Source: an uncultured Brevundimonas sp. (GTDB taxonomy: Bacteria > Pseudomonadota > Alphaproteobacteria > Caulobacterales > Caulobacteraceae). From it: DNA of 11,337 nt. The translations under genes were made by a program, and so were the position numbers. The DNA is taken from contig NZ_CALTWS010000077.1 in the NCBI RefSeq assembly GCF_943913055.1, positions 1-11,337 on the forward strand. Reading direction: 5' to 3'. The notes under the pieces were generated by a model, which worked only from the letters and a program-made list of their open reading frames with translations, was not told the DNA's origin and searched no databases. Shown here piece after piece: positions 1 through 6,480 of this stretch. The stretch's first letter is position 1. The number at the start of each line of letters is the position of its first letter.

Positions 1-48
1 GAGACAGGATCGGTCTCCGGGGCTTTGAAATACTAAGCTGTTGCTGGA

Positions 49-468
49 TCAGCCGACGATCTGGTCGTCGGTGAAGAACTGGGCGATCTCGATCTTGGCG
101 TTTTCGGCCGAGTCCGAACCATGGACCGAGTTTTCGCCGATCGACAGGGCGAACTGCTTGCGGATGGTGCCTTCGGCGGCCTGCTCCGGGTTGGTCGCGC
201 CCATGACTTCGCGATATTTGGCGATAGCGTTGTCGCCTTCCAGCACCTGGACCACGACCGGCTCGGCGGTCATCTGCTCGACCAGTTCCCCATAGAAGGG
301 GCGCTCGGCGTGGACTTCGTAGAATTTCTTGGCCTGGGCCTCGGTCAGGTGAACGCGGCGCTGGGCGACGATGCGCAGGCCGGCGTCCTCGATAACGGCA
401 TTGATCTTGCCGGTCAGGTTGCGGCGCGTGGCGTCGGGCTTGATGATCGAGAAGGTGCGTTCGGTCAT
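49..468 (-). CDS. ndk: Nucleoside diphosphate kinase
   Basis: Cytoplasmic enzyme that moves the gamma-phosphate from a nucleoside triphosphate, usually ATP, to nucleoside diphosphates through a phosphohistidine, balancing NTP and dNTP pools. The 139-residue protein has the normal length of bacterial Ndk and is complete. It opens with MTERTFSIIKPDA. The active-site motif NSVHGSDS places the catalytic histidine at residue 116. The other nucleotide-site residues known from the family are present at the expected spacing: K10, Y50, F58, R86, T92, R103 and N113. The start is fixed by this conserved N-terminus. The ribosome-binding site is weak, but a good promoter lies about 30 nt upstream of the ATG. 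The gene is divergent from the ABC-F gene and appears to be transcribed alone. Nothing is unusual, and identification is secure. Confidence 0.98.
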   Translation of the reverse strand: MTERTFSIIKPDATRRNLTGKINAVIEDAGLRIVAQRRVHLTEAQAKKFYEVHAERPFYGELVEQMTAEPVVVQVLEGDNAIAKYREVMGATNPEQAAEGTIRKQFALSIGENSVHGSDSAENAKIEIAQFFTDDQIVG

Positions 469-506
469 GAGAAGTGACTTCTTGTTTGGGAGATTGAAGG
501 TGGGGG

Positions 507-535
507 CTTATAGACGCGCCCTCAGTCATTTCCAA
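507..535 (-). promoter_or_regulatory. Probable sigma-70-type promoter of ndk
   Basis: On the minus strand a TTGGAA -35 element (530-535) is followed after exactly 17 nt by a TATAAG -10 element (507-512). These match the consensus at 4 of 6 and 5 of 6 positions. Transcription would begin near position 500, giving a leader of about 31 nt before the ndk ATG at 468. The spacing and location fit a housekeeping promoter. No operator-like repeat overlaps it. I saw no equally good promoter facing the ABC-F gene in the rest of the 150-bp divergent gap (469-618). Confidence 0.5.
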
Positions 536-618
536 GGCGTCCCTAACGCTCTCGGCCCCCTCCCCCATTGGGCCCTTCGCTGCATGTGGGACGGACACGA
601 TTCAAGCGCTTCCCAGAC

Positions 619-2535
619 ATGCTCCAGATCACCAACCTGACTTTCAATGCCTGGGGCCGCCAGTTTCTGGACGACGCCTCGGTCAGCCTGCCACCGGGCG
701 CAAAGGTCGGCCTGGTGGGCCGCAACGGCATCGGCAAGTCGACGCTGTTCAAGATCATTCTGGGCGAACTGGCTGGCAACGGCGACGAGGTCAGCCTGCC
801 GAAGACCGCCCGCATCGGCTCTGTGGATCAGGAACACCCCGCCACCCCCGTCAGCGTGGTCGACACCATCCTGGAGGCCGACACCGAACGTCACGACCTG
901 ATGACCCGGCTGGAGACGGCCGAACCCGAGGAGATGGGCGAGATCTGGTCGCGTCTGATCGAGATCGACGCCGACAGCGCGCCGGCCCGCGCAGCCGAAA
1001 TCCTGGTCGGTCTGGGCTTCAGCCAGGCCGATCAGCAGCGGCCCATGTCCGAATTCTCGGGCGGCTGGCGCATGCGCGTGGCCTTGGCGGCAGCCCTGTT
1101 CGCCGAGCCCGACATGCTGCTGCTGGACGAACCGACCAACTACCTCGACCTGGAAGGCGCGCTCTGGCTCGAGGCCCGGCTCAAGAAATATCCTCACACG
1201 GCCCTGATCATCTCCCACGACCGCGAGATGCTGAATGAGGTCTGCACCCACATCCTGCATCTGTCGAACCGCAAGCTGACGCTCTACACCGGCAACTACG
1301 ACCAGTTCGAAAAGGCCCGTGCCGAAAAGCTGCGCCTCATGGCGGCCACCCAGGCCAAGCAGGAGGCCGAACGCGCCCACCTTCAGAAATTCATCGACCG
1401 CTTCAAGGCCAAGGCGTCCAAGGCCACCCAGGCCCAGTCGCGCGTCAAGAAGCTTGAGAAGATGGAGCGCATCGAGCTGCCACCGGACGAGCGCGTCGCG
1501 CCCTTCACCCTGCCCTCTCCGCCCCGCCCGCTCGCCCCGCCACTGATCCGGCTGGAGAAGGCCAATGTCGGCTATGAGCCCGCCCGACCGATCCTGCGGA
1601 ACCTGAACCTGCGCATGGATCTGGACGACCGCATCGGTCTTCTGGGCGTCAACGGCGCGGGCAAGTCGACCTTCGCCAAGATGATCGCCGGCGCGCTGGA
1701 TATCGAGACCGGGGAACTGCACCGCGACAGGAAGATGCGCGTCGGCTGGTTCCACCAGCATCAGATCGAGGCGATGGACCCGACCGACACGCCGCTGGAA
1801 ATCATCCGTCGCGCCATGCCGGATGCCTCCGAATCCAGCCGCCGCAGCCGCCTGGCCCAGTTCGGCCTGGCCTTCGAGAAACAGGAGACCAAGGTCGAGG
1901 CCCTGTCCGGCGGCGAGCGCGCGCGCCTGCTGCTCAACATGGTGGCGATGGATGCGCCCCACGTCCTGATCCTGGACGAACCGACCAACCACCTGGATAT
2001 CGACAGCCGCCGCGCCCTGCTGGACGCACTGAATGAATACTCCGGGGCCGTCATCCTGATCACCCACGACCGCTCGCTGATGGAGCTGGTGGCCGACCGG
2101 CTGTGGCTGGCGGCCGACGGCACGGTGAAGCCCTTCGACGGCGACATGGACGACTATGCCAAATTCGTCCTCGACCGCGCCAAGGCCGCGATCTCCAAGC
2201 CCAGCCAGGTCAAGGAGGAGGCTCTGAATTCACCCGGCTCTCAAGCAGAGAGGCCCCAGTCTTCAAAGGGTTCGGGGCCGAACGACAGAGCCAACAAGAA
2301 AAAATCAGGCCCATCGCCCTCGACCCTGCGTCATGGCGTCAAGAAGGCCGAGGAGCGGATGGCGCAACTGACCGCCGAGATCGCCCGCATCGACGACGAC
2401 ATGGCCAACGCTTCGGTCAGCAACCCCAAGGCTCTGGAAGGGCTCAGCCGCGCGCGCGCCAAGACCCAGGCCGACCTCGACGCCGCCGAAGCCGCATGGA
2501 TGGCCGCCGAAGAAGCCCTGGCCGAGGTATCCTGA
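619..2535 (+). CDS. ABC-F family ATPase (YheS/Uup-like), ribosome-associated
   Basis: Soluble protein of 638 residues with two ABC ATPase domains and no membrane segments, as in the ABC-F family, whose members bind the ribosomal E site and act in translation or antibiotic protection. Domain 1 has Walker A GRNGIGKST (34-42), signature FSGGW (146-150), Walker B with DEPTN (170-174; catalytic E171) and switch H200. A basic helical linker (about 225-285) matches the tRNA-interacting linker. Domain 2 has GVNGAGKST (343-351), LSGGE (429-433), DEPTNHLD (453-460; E454) and H483. A C-terminal charged coiled coil (about 570-635) resembles Uup/YheS tails. The ATG at 619 is chosen because MLQITNLTF begins the ABC fold; an in-frame TTG at 568 would add 17 residues unlike the family. 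Residues about 533-566, between domain 2 and the tail, show atypical codon use (see the repeat entry at 2236-2283). The exact subfamily is uncertain. Confidence 0.93.
   Translation: MLQITNLTFNAWGRQFLDDASVSLPPGAKVGLVGRNGIGKSTLFKIILGELAGNGDEVSLPKTARIGSVDQEHPATPVSVVDTILEADTERHDLMTRLETAEPEEMGEIWSRLIEIDADSAPARAAEILVGLGFSQADQQRPMSEFSGGWRMRVALAAALFAEPDMLLLDEPTNYLDLEGALWLEARLKKYPHTALIISHDREMLNEVCTHILHLSNRKLTLYTGNYDQFEKARAEKLRLMAATQAKQEAERAHLQKFIDRFKAKASKATQAQSRVKKLEKMERIELPPDERVAPFTLPSPPRPLAPPLIRLEKANVGYEPARPILRNLNLRMDLDDRIGLLGVNGAGKSTFAKMIAGALDIETGELHRDRKMRVGWFHQHQIEAMDPTDTPLEIIRRAMPDASESSRRSRLAQFGLAFEKQETKVEALSGGERARLLLNMVAMDAPHVLILDEPTNHLDIDSRRALLDALNEYSGAVILITHDRSLMELVADRLWLAADGTVKPFDGDMDDYAKFVLDRAKAAISKPSQVKEEALNSPGSQAERPQSSKGSGPNDRANKKKSGPSPSTLRHGVKKAEERMAQLTAEIARIDDDMANASVSNPKALEGLSRARAKTQADLDAAEAAWMAAEEALAEVS
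2236..2283. repeat. Two adjacent palindromes inside the ABC-F linker
   Basis: Two hairpins lie nearly side by side in the coding sequence. The first is GGCTCTC (2236-2242), loop AAGCA, then GAGAGGCC (2248-2255), pairing with one bulged base. The second is GTTCGG (2270-2275), two bases, then CCGAAC (2278-2283), a perfect 6-bp stem. The reading frame through this stretch uses codons rare in the neighbouring genes (TCA, CAA, GCA, AGG, AGA, AAA, CCA). The encoded residues are a low-complexity Ser/Pro/Lys linker. Palindromes plus foreign-looking codons suggest a small inserted element or fast-evolving linker; this is inference. Confidence 0.4.
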
Positions 2536-2536
2536 G

Positions 2537-2776
2537 ATGAAGCCCATCGCCTTCAGCCGCGAGGAGACCGCCGCCATCACGGCCAAGCTGCGGACCTACT
2601 TCCGCGACGAGCTGGACATCGATCTGGCCGCGCTGCCCGCCGAAATGCTGGTGGACTTCCTTGGCCGCGAAATCGGGCCGTTCTTCTACAACCGCGGCCT
2701 CTATGACGCCCAGGCCATCGTCGCCGCCAAGGCCGAAGACATCGGCGAGGCCATCGCCGGCCTGGAGCGCGGCTAG
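2537..2776 (+). CDS. DUF2164 family protein
   Basis: Small soluble protein of 79 residues matching my recollection of the DUF2164 family, whose function is not known. The recognisable core is YFRDELDIDLAALPAEMLVD (21-40) followed by a GPFFYNRG motif (47-54) and DAQ. It looks all-helical, with no signal peptide or membrane segment. The ATG follows the ABC-F stop after a single base, and a GAGG about 9 nt upstream, within the end of the ABC-F gene, serves as ribosome-binding site. Translational coupling and co-transcription with the ABC-F gene are therefore likely. Whether the two products work together is unknown. It ends just before a strong hairpin. Confidence 0.85.
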   Translation: MKPIAFSREETAAITAKLRTYFRDELDIDLAALPAEMLVDFLGREIGPFFYNRGLYDAQAIVAAKAEDIGEAIAGLERG

Positions 2777-2799
2777 GGCGGAGCGGTAACGCCCCGCCC
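2776..2799. terminator. Candidate bidirectional terminator hairpin
   Basis: Between two convergent genes, a 10-position stem pairs 2776-2785 with 2790-2799. It closes on a GTAA loop, which is a stable GNRA-type tetraloop in plus-strand RNA. Plus-strand RNA has one A-C mismatch (2782 with 2793), which becomes a G-U pair in minus-strand RNA, so the stem is continuous there. There is no T-tract on either side, so a classical intrinsic terminator is not proven. The location between the DUF2164 stop and the AIM24-family stop supports a role in ending both transcripts. Confidence 0.45.
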
Positions 2800-2805
2800 G
2801 CTTCG

Positions 2806-3507
2806 TCAGCCGTTGGTCGAGGCCTGCATATAGGTTTCCTCATAGGGCTGGACGACGACCCAGCCTTCGCCGGCGAACTTCATCTGGATGCTCTCGCCCG
2901 AGCCCCGGCCCATCAGGGTCTTGAACGAAATGTCTGTGGCGATTTCGGGCGTCAGATTGCCCGACCAGGCGACCGTCGCGTTCGGGTCGGTGAAGATCGG
3001 CCCGGTGGCGGCGCTGACCTTCAGGATCAGCGGCTCGTAGTGGGAGGTGATGGCCACGATCCCATGGCCGCTCAGCCGTACATTGAACAGCCCGCCCGAC
3101 AGCATGCCGGCCACCCGCTTCATCATGGTGATCTGGTTGTCGATGCCCGCTTCCAGCGCAAGCACGTCGTTGCCGTTCACGAAGATGGTGTCCCCGGCCA
3201 GCCGCAGCAGGGTGATCTTCTTGCCCTCGTCGGCCAGATAGACGCGCCCTTGGCCCTCCATCTTCATCAGGACCATGCCCTCGCCGCTGACGGCCTTCTT
3301 AAGCAGATTGCCCAGACCCTGCTCCAGGATGCCCTGGCGCGTGAACTTCACCTGGCCGGTGCGTGCGACCATGGCCCCGGACTTGGCCCAGACCAGACCG
3401 TTGACCCGCACCTCCAGCAGGTGGTCGTTCTCCAGCTCGAAGGCCTCGGCGCTGACGTCCTTCTCCTTGTAGGCGTCGATGAATTCGGAGACGGTCTTGA
3501 CGGGCAT
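2806..3507 (-). CDS. AIM24 family protein (TIGR00266-like)
   Basis: Protein of 233 residues resembling the AIM24/TIGR00266 family, a beta-rich fold named after a yeast mitochondrial protein. Its molecular role in bacteria is not established. Family-like stretches are VWAKSGAMVA (39-48), a Gly-rich segment around 62-80 (LEQGLGNLLKKAVSGEGMVL), FNVRLSGHGIVAI (141-153) and GRGSGESIQMKFAGEGWVVV (200-219). There is no signal peptide or membrane helix, so it is probably cytoplasmic. The ATG at 3507 is chosen over an upstream in-frame codon at 3615 because a GGAG lies 7 nt before it and the extra 36 residues look non-coding. It is convergent with DUF2164 and divergent from the exported protein gene, and seems monocistronic. 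Confidence 0.88.
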   Translation of the reverse strand: MPVKTVSEFIDAYKEKDVSAEAFELENDHLLEVRVNGLVWAKSGAMVARTGQVKFTRQGILEQGLGNLLKKAVSGEGMVLMKMEGQGRVYLADEGKKITLLRLAGDTIFVNGNDVLALEAGIDNQITMMKRVAGMLSGGLFNVRLSGHGIVAITSHYEPLILKVSAATGPIFTDPNATVAWSGNLTPEIATDISFKTLMGRGSGESIQMKFAGEGWVVVQPYEETYMQASTNG

Positions 3508-3580
3508 GAGGGCTCCAGACGTGGATTGTGGATGCTCCCGAGCCTGATCGGATATCCGGCATTTCACAAGAGCAGCGGTA

Positions 3581-3602
3581 GTGTTCCCGTAACAGGAATC
3601 AC
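3581..3602. promoter_or_regulatory. Imperfect palindrome in a divergent intergenic region
   Basis: GTGTTCC (3581-3587) is separated by 7 nt from GGAATCAC (3595-3602), which pairs with it apart from one inserted T. It sits 30-50 bp upstream of the exported protein's ATG, in the 126-bp gap shared with the AIM24-family gene. The half-site spacing would suit a dimeric regulator. I could not place a convincing -35/-10 pair in this gap on either strand, so a regulatory role is only a possibility. Confidence 0.2.
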
Positions 3603-3633
3603 TGGACAGCTTCACCTAGCCAGGGAGCCGTTC

Positions 3634-4020
3634 ATGATCCGCCTCGCCGTCATCGCCGCCGCCCTTTCGATCGCCATGCCTGCCCTCGCTCAGGAACCGG
3701 GCGCCCAGCGCTATCTGCTGGAGCTGTCGGTCGTTCAGGACGGCGTCCAGATCGTCTCCACCCGCACCCAGATCCTGGAAGACGCGCCAGCCAGCGCCTC
3801 GGCCAGCGTGGGCGGCCAGACCTATGATTTCGAGGCCGAGCTGTTCACGGTCCAGGGCGACGGCGATGACGCCCAGCTGCAGCTCGAGGCCAATCTGTCG
3901 CGCGGCGAGCAGCACATCGCCTCGCCCCGCCTGACCTTCGTGCGTGGCGAACAGGCCGCCGTCCAGGTGGGCGATCAGAGCGGCGACCTGCTGACCATGA
4001 CGATCACGCCGATCGAATAG
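3634..4020 (+). CDS. Small exported protein with a secretin-like motif, function unknown
   Basis: Protein of 128 residues. It begins with a Sec signal peptide: short basic start MIR, hydrophobic core to about residue 16, and cleavage motif ALA before Q20. The mature part is about 109 residues, rich in beta-forming residues and acidic, with no cysteine and no further membrane segment. It is probably periplasmic or outer-membrane-associated. The stretch IASPRL (95-100) followed by AAVQVG (108-113) resembles the signature in secretin beta-domains (SPR, about eight residues, A, then VG), but the rest of a secretin is absent. The ATG at 3634 has AGGGAG 7 nt upstream and begins the signal peptide, so the start is firm. 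It lies 39 bp before mutL on the same strand and may be co-transcribed with it. I cannot name a function. Confidence 0.8.
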   Translation: MIRLAVIAAALSIAMPALAQEPGAQRYLLELSVVQDGVQIVSTRTQILEDAPASASASVGGQTYDFEAELFTVQGDGDDAQLQLEANLSRGEQHIASPRLTFVRGEQAAVQVGDQSGDLLTMTITPIE

Positions 4021-4059
4021 GGGTTTCAATCGGCGAACTGGGGCATACTTCCCGACTCA

Positions 4060-5922
4060 ATGCCTATCCGTCGCCTCCCCCCAGAAACCGTCAACCGCAT
4101 CGCCGCCGGCGAGGTGGTCGAACGCCCGGCCAGCGCCATCAAGGAGCTGGTCGAGAACGCCCTCGACGCGGGCGCCACGCGGGTGGAGATCCAGGCCGAC
4201 GGCGGGGGCCTGAGCCGCATCCTGATCGCCGACGACGGACACGGCATGGCCCCGGACCAGCTGGCCCTGGCCATCGAGCGGCATGCGACATCGAAGCTGG
4301 AGCCCGACGATGCGGGCGACGTCGACCTGCTGCGCATCTCGACCCTGGGCTTTCGGGGCGAGGCCCTGCCCTCCATCGGCTCGGTCGCGCGGCTGACGAT
4401 CACCAGCCGCCCCAAATCCGGAGGCGACGCGCACAGCATTACGGTGGACGGCGGCGATCAGAAGCCCGTCAGCCCCGCCGCCTTCCCCGGCCCGCACGGC
4501 GCGCGGGTCGAGGTCCGCGACCTGTTCTACGCCACCCCCGCCCGACTGAAGTTCATGAAGTCCGAGCGGTCCGAGGCCATGGCCATCTCCGAAGAGATCA
4601 AGCGCCAGGCCATGGCCCATGAAGCCGTGGCCTTCACCCTGGATCTGGACGGCAGGACGACCCTGCGCCTGCCCGCCGAACATCCGGGCGATCAGGGGCG
4701 GCTGAAGCGCCTCGCCGCCCTGCTGGGCCGGGACTTCGAGGCCAATGCCCTGCTGATCGATCAGGACCGGGACGGCGTGCGCCTGTCCGGCTATGCAGGC
4801 CTGCCCACCTATTCGCGGGGCAATGCGGCGCATCAGTATCTGTTCGTCAACGGCCGCCCCGTGCGTGACCGCCTTCTCCAAGGCGCTTTGCGCGGGGCCT
4901 ATGCCGACTTTCTGGCCCGCGACAGACACCCGGCCGCCGTCCTGTTTCTCGACATCGACCCGCTGTACGTCGATGTGAACGTCCACCCGGCCAAGGCCGA
5001 GGTTCGGTTCCGCGACCCGGCCCTGGTGCGCGGGCTTATCGTGGGCGGCCTGCGCCACGCGCTGGCCGCCGCCGGCCACCGGGCGAGCACGACGGTGGCG
5101 GACAATGTGCTGGCGGGGTTCACGGCGCACAGCGGCGCGCCGGGGTTCGAGGGACGAGGGACGAGGGACGAGGGGCTGGCCCGCAACGCTCCCGGCTGGT
5201 CCGGCTGGCAGGGCTGGGCCGCCCCGGCCACCCAGACGGCCCAGCTGATCCCCGGCCTCAACGAACGCAGCGCCCGGGTCGAAAGCGACCTCGCCCCTCA
5301 TCCCTCGTCCCTCGTCCCTCACGCCACCCCCGACCCGCAGGACTTCCCGCTCGGCGCCGCCCGCGCCCAGCTTCACGGCACCTATATCGTGGCCCAGACC
5401 CGCGACGGCCTGGTCGTGGTGGACCAGCACGCGGCGCACGAGCGGCTGGTCTATGAGCGGATGAAGGTCCAGATGGCCCGGGGCTCCGTCACCCGCCAGG
5501 CCCTGCTGACGCCCGAGGTGGTCGAGCTGGACTCGTCGGAGGCCATGCGCGTGGTCGCCCGCGCCGACGAACTGGCCGAGCTGGGCCTGATCGTGGAGGC
5601 CTTCGGCGGCGGGGCCGTCCTGGTGCGCGAGACCCCCGCCCTGCTGGGCGACACGGACGTTCAGGGCCTGATCCGCGACATCGCCGACGACCTCAGCGAA
5701 CACGGCACCGCCCTCGCTTTGACCGAGCGCCTGGGCGAGGTCTGCGGCACCATGGCCTGCCACGGCTCCGTCCGCGCCGGCCGCGTCCTGAGTGCGCCAG
5801 AAATGAACGCCCTCCTCCGCGAAATGGAAGCCACCCCGCATAGTGGTCAGTGCAACCACGGCCGCCCGACCTATGTTGAGCTTAAGCTGGCGGATCTGGA
5901 ACGGTTGTTTGGGCGGAGATGA
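4060..5922 (+). CDS. mutL: DNA mismatch repair protein MutL (endonuclease-type)
   Basis: MutL of 620 residues, the ATP-driven matchmaker that follows MutS recognition of mismatches. The N-terminal GHKL ATPase carries E29 in KELVENALDAG, D58 in ADDGHGM and GFRGEAL (97-103). The transducer domain contains NGRPV (264-268) and VDVNVHPAKAEVRF (304-317). The C-terminal domain carries the metal-dependent endonuclease motif DQHAAHERLVYE (455-466), plus ACHGS (566-570) and CNHGRP (598-603). This is the version that nicks DNA itself, as in bacteria without MutH, so repair here should not depend on Dam methylation. The conserved MPIRRLPPETVNRIAAGEVV fixes the start, although its ribosome-binding site is weak. 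Residues 364-421 of the interdomain linker are encoded by an inverted-repeat element (separate entry). The stop overlaps the start of the downstream phosphatase. Confidence 0.97.
   Translation: MPIRRLPPETVNRIAAGEVVERPASAIKELVENALDAGATRVEIQADGGGLSRILIADDGHGMAPDQLALAIERHATSKLEPDDAGDVDLLRISTLGFRGEALPSIGSVARLTITSRPKSGGDAHSITVDGGDQKPVSPAAFPGPHGARVEVRDLFYATPARLKFMKSERSEAMAISEEIKRQAMAHEAVAFTLDLDGRTTLRLPAEHPGDQGRLKRLAALLGRDFEANALLIDQDRDGVRLSGYAGLPTYSRGNAAHQYLFVNGRPVRDRLLQGALRGAYADFLARDRHPAAVLFLDIDPLYVDVNVHPAKAEVRFRDPALVRGLIVGGLRHALAAAGHRASTTVADNVLAGFTAHSGAPGFEGRGTRDEGLARNAPGWSGWQGWAAPATQTAQLIPGLNERSARVESDLAPHPSSLVPHATPDPQDFPLGAARAQLHGTYIVAQTRDGLVVVDQHAAHERLVYERMKVQMARGSVTRQALLTPEVVELDSSEAMRVVARADELAELGLIVEAFGGGAVLVRETPALLGDTDVQGLIRDIADDLSEHGTALALTERLGEVCGTMACHGSVRAGRVLSAPEMNALLREMEATPHSGQCNHGRPTYVELKLADLERLFGRR
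5149..5320. repeat. In-frame inverted-repeat element with GGGACGA heptads inside mutL
   Basis: The left arm is 5149-5175 and the right arm is 5294-5320. The reverse complement of the right arm matches the left at 26 of 27 positions; the single difference is at 5169 against 5300. The left arm contains three perfect GGGACGA heptads (5151-5171). The right arm holds the complementary TCGTCCC/TCATCCC units. The loop is 118 bp (5176-5293). The whole element is open in the mutL frame and encodes the variable linker between the ATPase and endonuclease domains (left arm EGRGTRDEG, right arm PHPSSLVPH). Three heptads make 21 nt, which preserves the frame; any other small change in copy number would not. 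A related copy lies at 6381-6480. Confidence 0.8.
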
Positions 5923-6401
5923 AAGCGATGCCCTCCATCCTCTTCGTCTGCCTCGGCAACATCTGTCGCTCGCCCCTGGCGGAGGCGGCGCTGCGGGAGG
6001 AGGCGCGGCGGCGCGGGGTGGATGTGGTCGTCGATTCCGCGGGCACGGGCGACTGGCATGCGGGCGAGCCGCCGGATGAGCGGGCCATAGCGGTGGCGGC
6101 AAGGCACGGGGTGGACATCGGGGCCTTGCGGGCGCGGCAGGTGACGCGGGCCGACTTCACCCGCTTCGACCACATCGTCGCGCTCGATCACGAGAACCTG
6201 AAAAACCTGCGCAGGCTCGCGCCCGCGAACGCCACCGCCGAACTCAGCCTGCTGCTCGACCACGTGCCGGGCCGGGAGGGTCAGGCCGTGACCGACCCCT
6301 GGTTCGGCGACGCCTCCGGCTTCGACGTCACCTGGGCCGAGGTCACCGCGGCGGCGCGGGGGCTGGTGGAGAGGTTTGGGGGACGAGGTTCGAGGGACTA
6401 G
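5919..6401 (+). CDS. Low-molecular-weight protein tyrosine phosphatase
   Basis: Cytoplasmic phosphatase of 160 residues that removes phosphate from tyrosine through a cysteinyl-phosphate. The P-loop is CLGNICRSP, with nucleophile C11 and R17 in the C(X)5R motif. The general acid is D126 in DPWFG, as in bacterial members of the family. The physiological substrate is unknown; related proteins act on tyrosine kinases of exopolysaccharide systems, but none is seen here. The ATG overlaps the mutL TGA in an ATGA arrangement, so coupling to mutL translation is likely. A second in-frame ATG at 5928 is also possible, since FVCLGNICRSP follows soon after either one. The last residues (GRGSRD) and the stop codon are encoded by a heptad-repeat element, so the original C-terminus may have been replaced. 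Confidence 0.93.
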   Translation: MKAMPSILFVCLGNICRSPLAEAALREEARRRGVDVVVDSAGTGDWHAGEPPDERAIAVAARHGVDIGALRARQVTRADFTRFDHIVALDHENLKNLRRLAPANATAELSLLLDHVPGREGQAVTDPWFGDASGFDVTWAEVTAAARGLVERFGGRGSRD

Positions 6402-6480
6402 GGATTAGGGATTAGGGTATCGGGAGCCGAGCAGGCCGAGCATTTTCGCCCGGCTTCTCATCCCTCGTCCCTCATCTCCT
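6381..6480. repeat. Heptad-repeat palindromic element at the phosphatase/amylase junction
   Basis: The left part (6381-6420) holds heptads of the form GGGACTA, GGGATTA, GGGATTA after GGACGAGG. The right part carries CTCATCCCTCGTCCCTC (6457-6473), a 17-mer also present exactly in the mutL element (5297-5313). The reverse complement of this 17-mer matches 6392-6408 at 15 of 17 positions, forming outer arms around a 48-nt loop. Within the loop, AGCCGAGC (6425-6432) pairs with GCCCGGCT (6448-6455) at 7 of 8 positions. The element contains the stop codons and last codons of both convergent genes. It could also act as a bidirectional terminator, but has no long T-tract. Confidence 0.7.

Noticed and set aside
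1..17. GAGAC/GTCTC hairpin downstream of ndk as a terminator
   Set aside because: Only a 5-bp stem with no T-tract, and it lies at the window edge, so its context cannot be judged.
526..2067. Long minus-strand open frame of 513 codons opposite the ABC-F gene
   Set aside because: A shadow frame caused by G/C-rich third positions. The opposite strand encodes a textbook ABC-F protein, and the antisense product is Gly/Gln/His/Asp/Val-rich with no recognisable motif.
3040..3633. In-frame extension of the exported protein gene back to 3040
   Set aside because: It runs antisense through the AIM24-family gene, and the ATG at 3634 begins a clear signal peptide behind a good ribosome-binding site.
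4057..6102. Minus-strand open frame of 681 codons opposite mutL and the phosphatase
   Set aside because: Same codon-bias artefact. Both plus-strand genes have complete catalytic motifs, and the antisense translation is low-complexity.
6391..6418. GGGATTA repeats resembling telomeric repeats or a CRISPR array
   Set aside because: Only a few 7-bp units with no spacers and no cas genes. They fit the paired heptad family shared with mutL.
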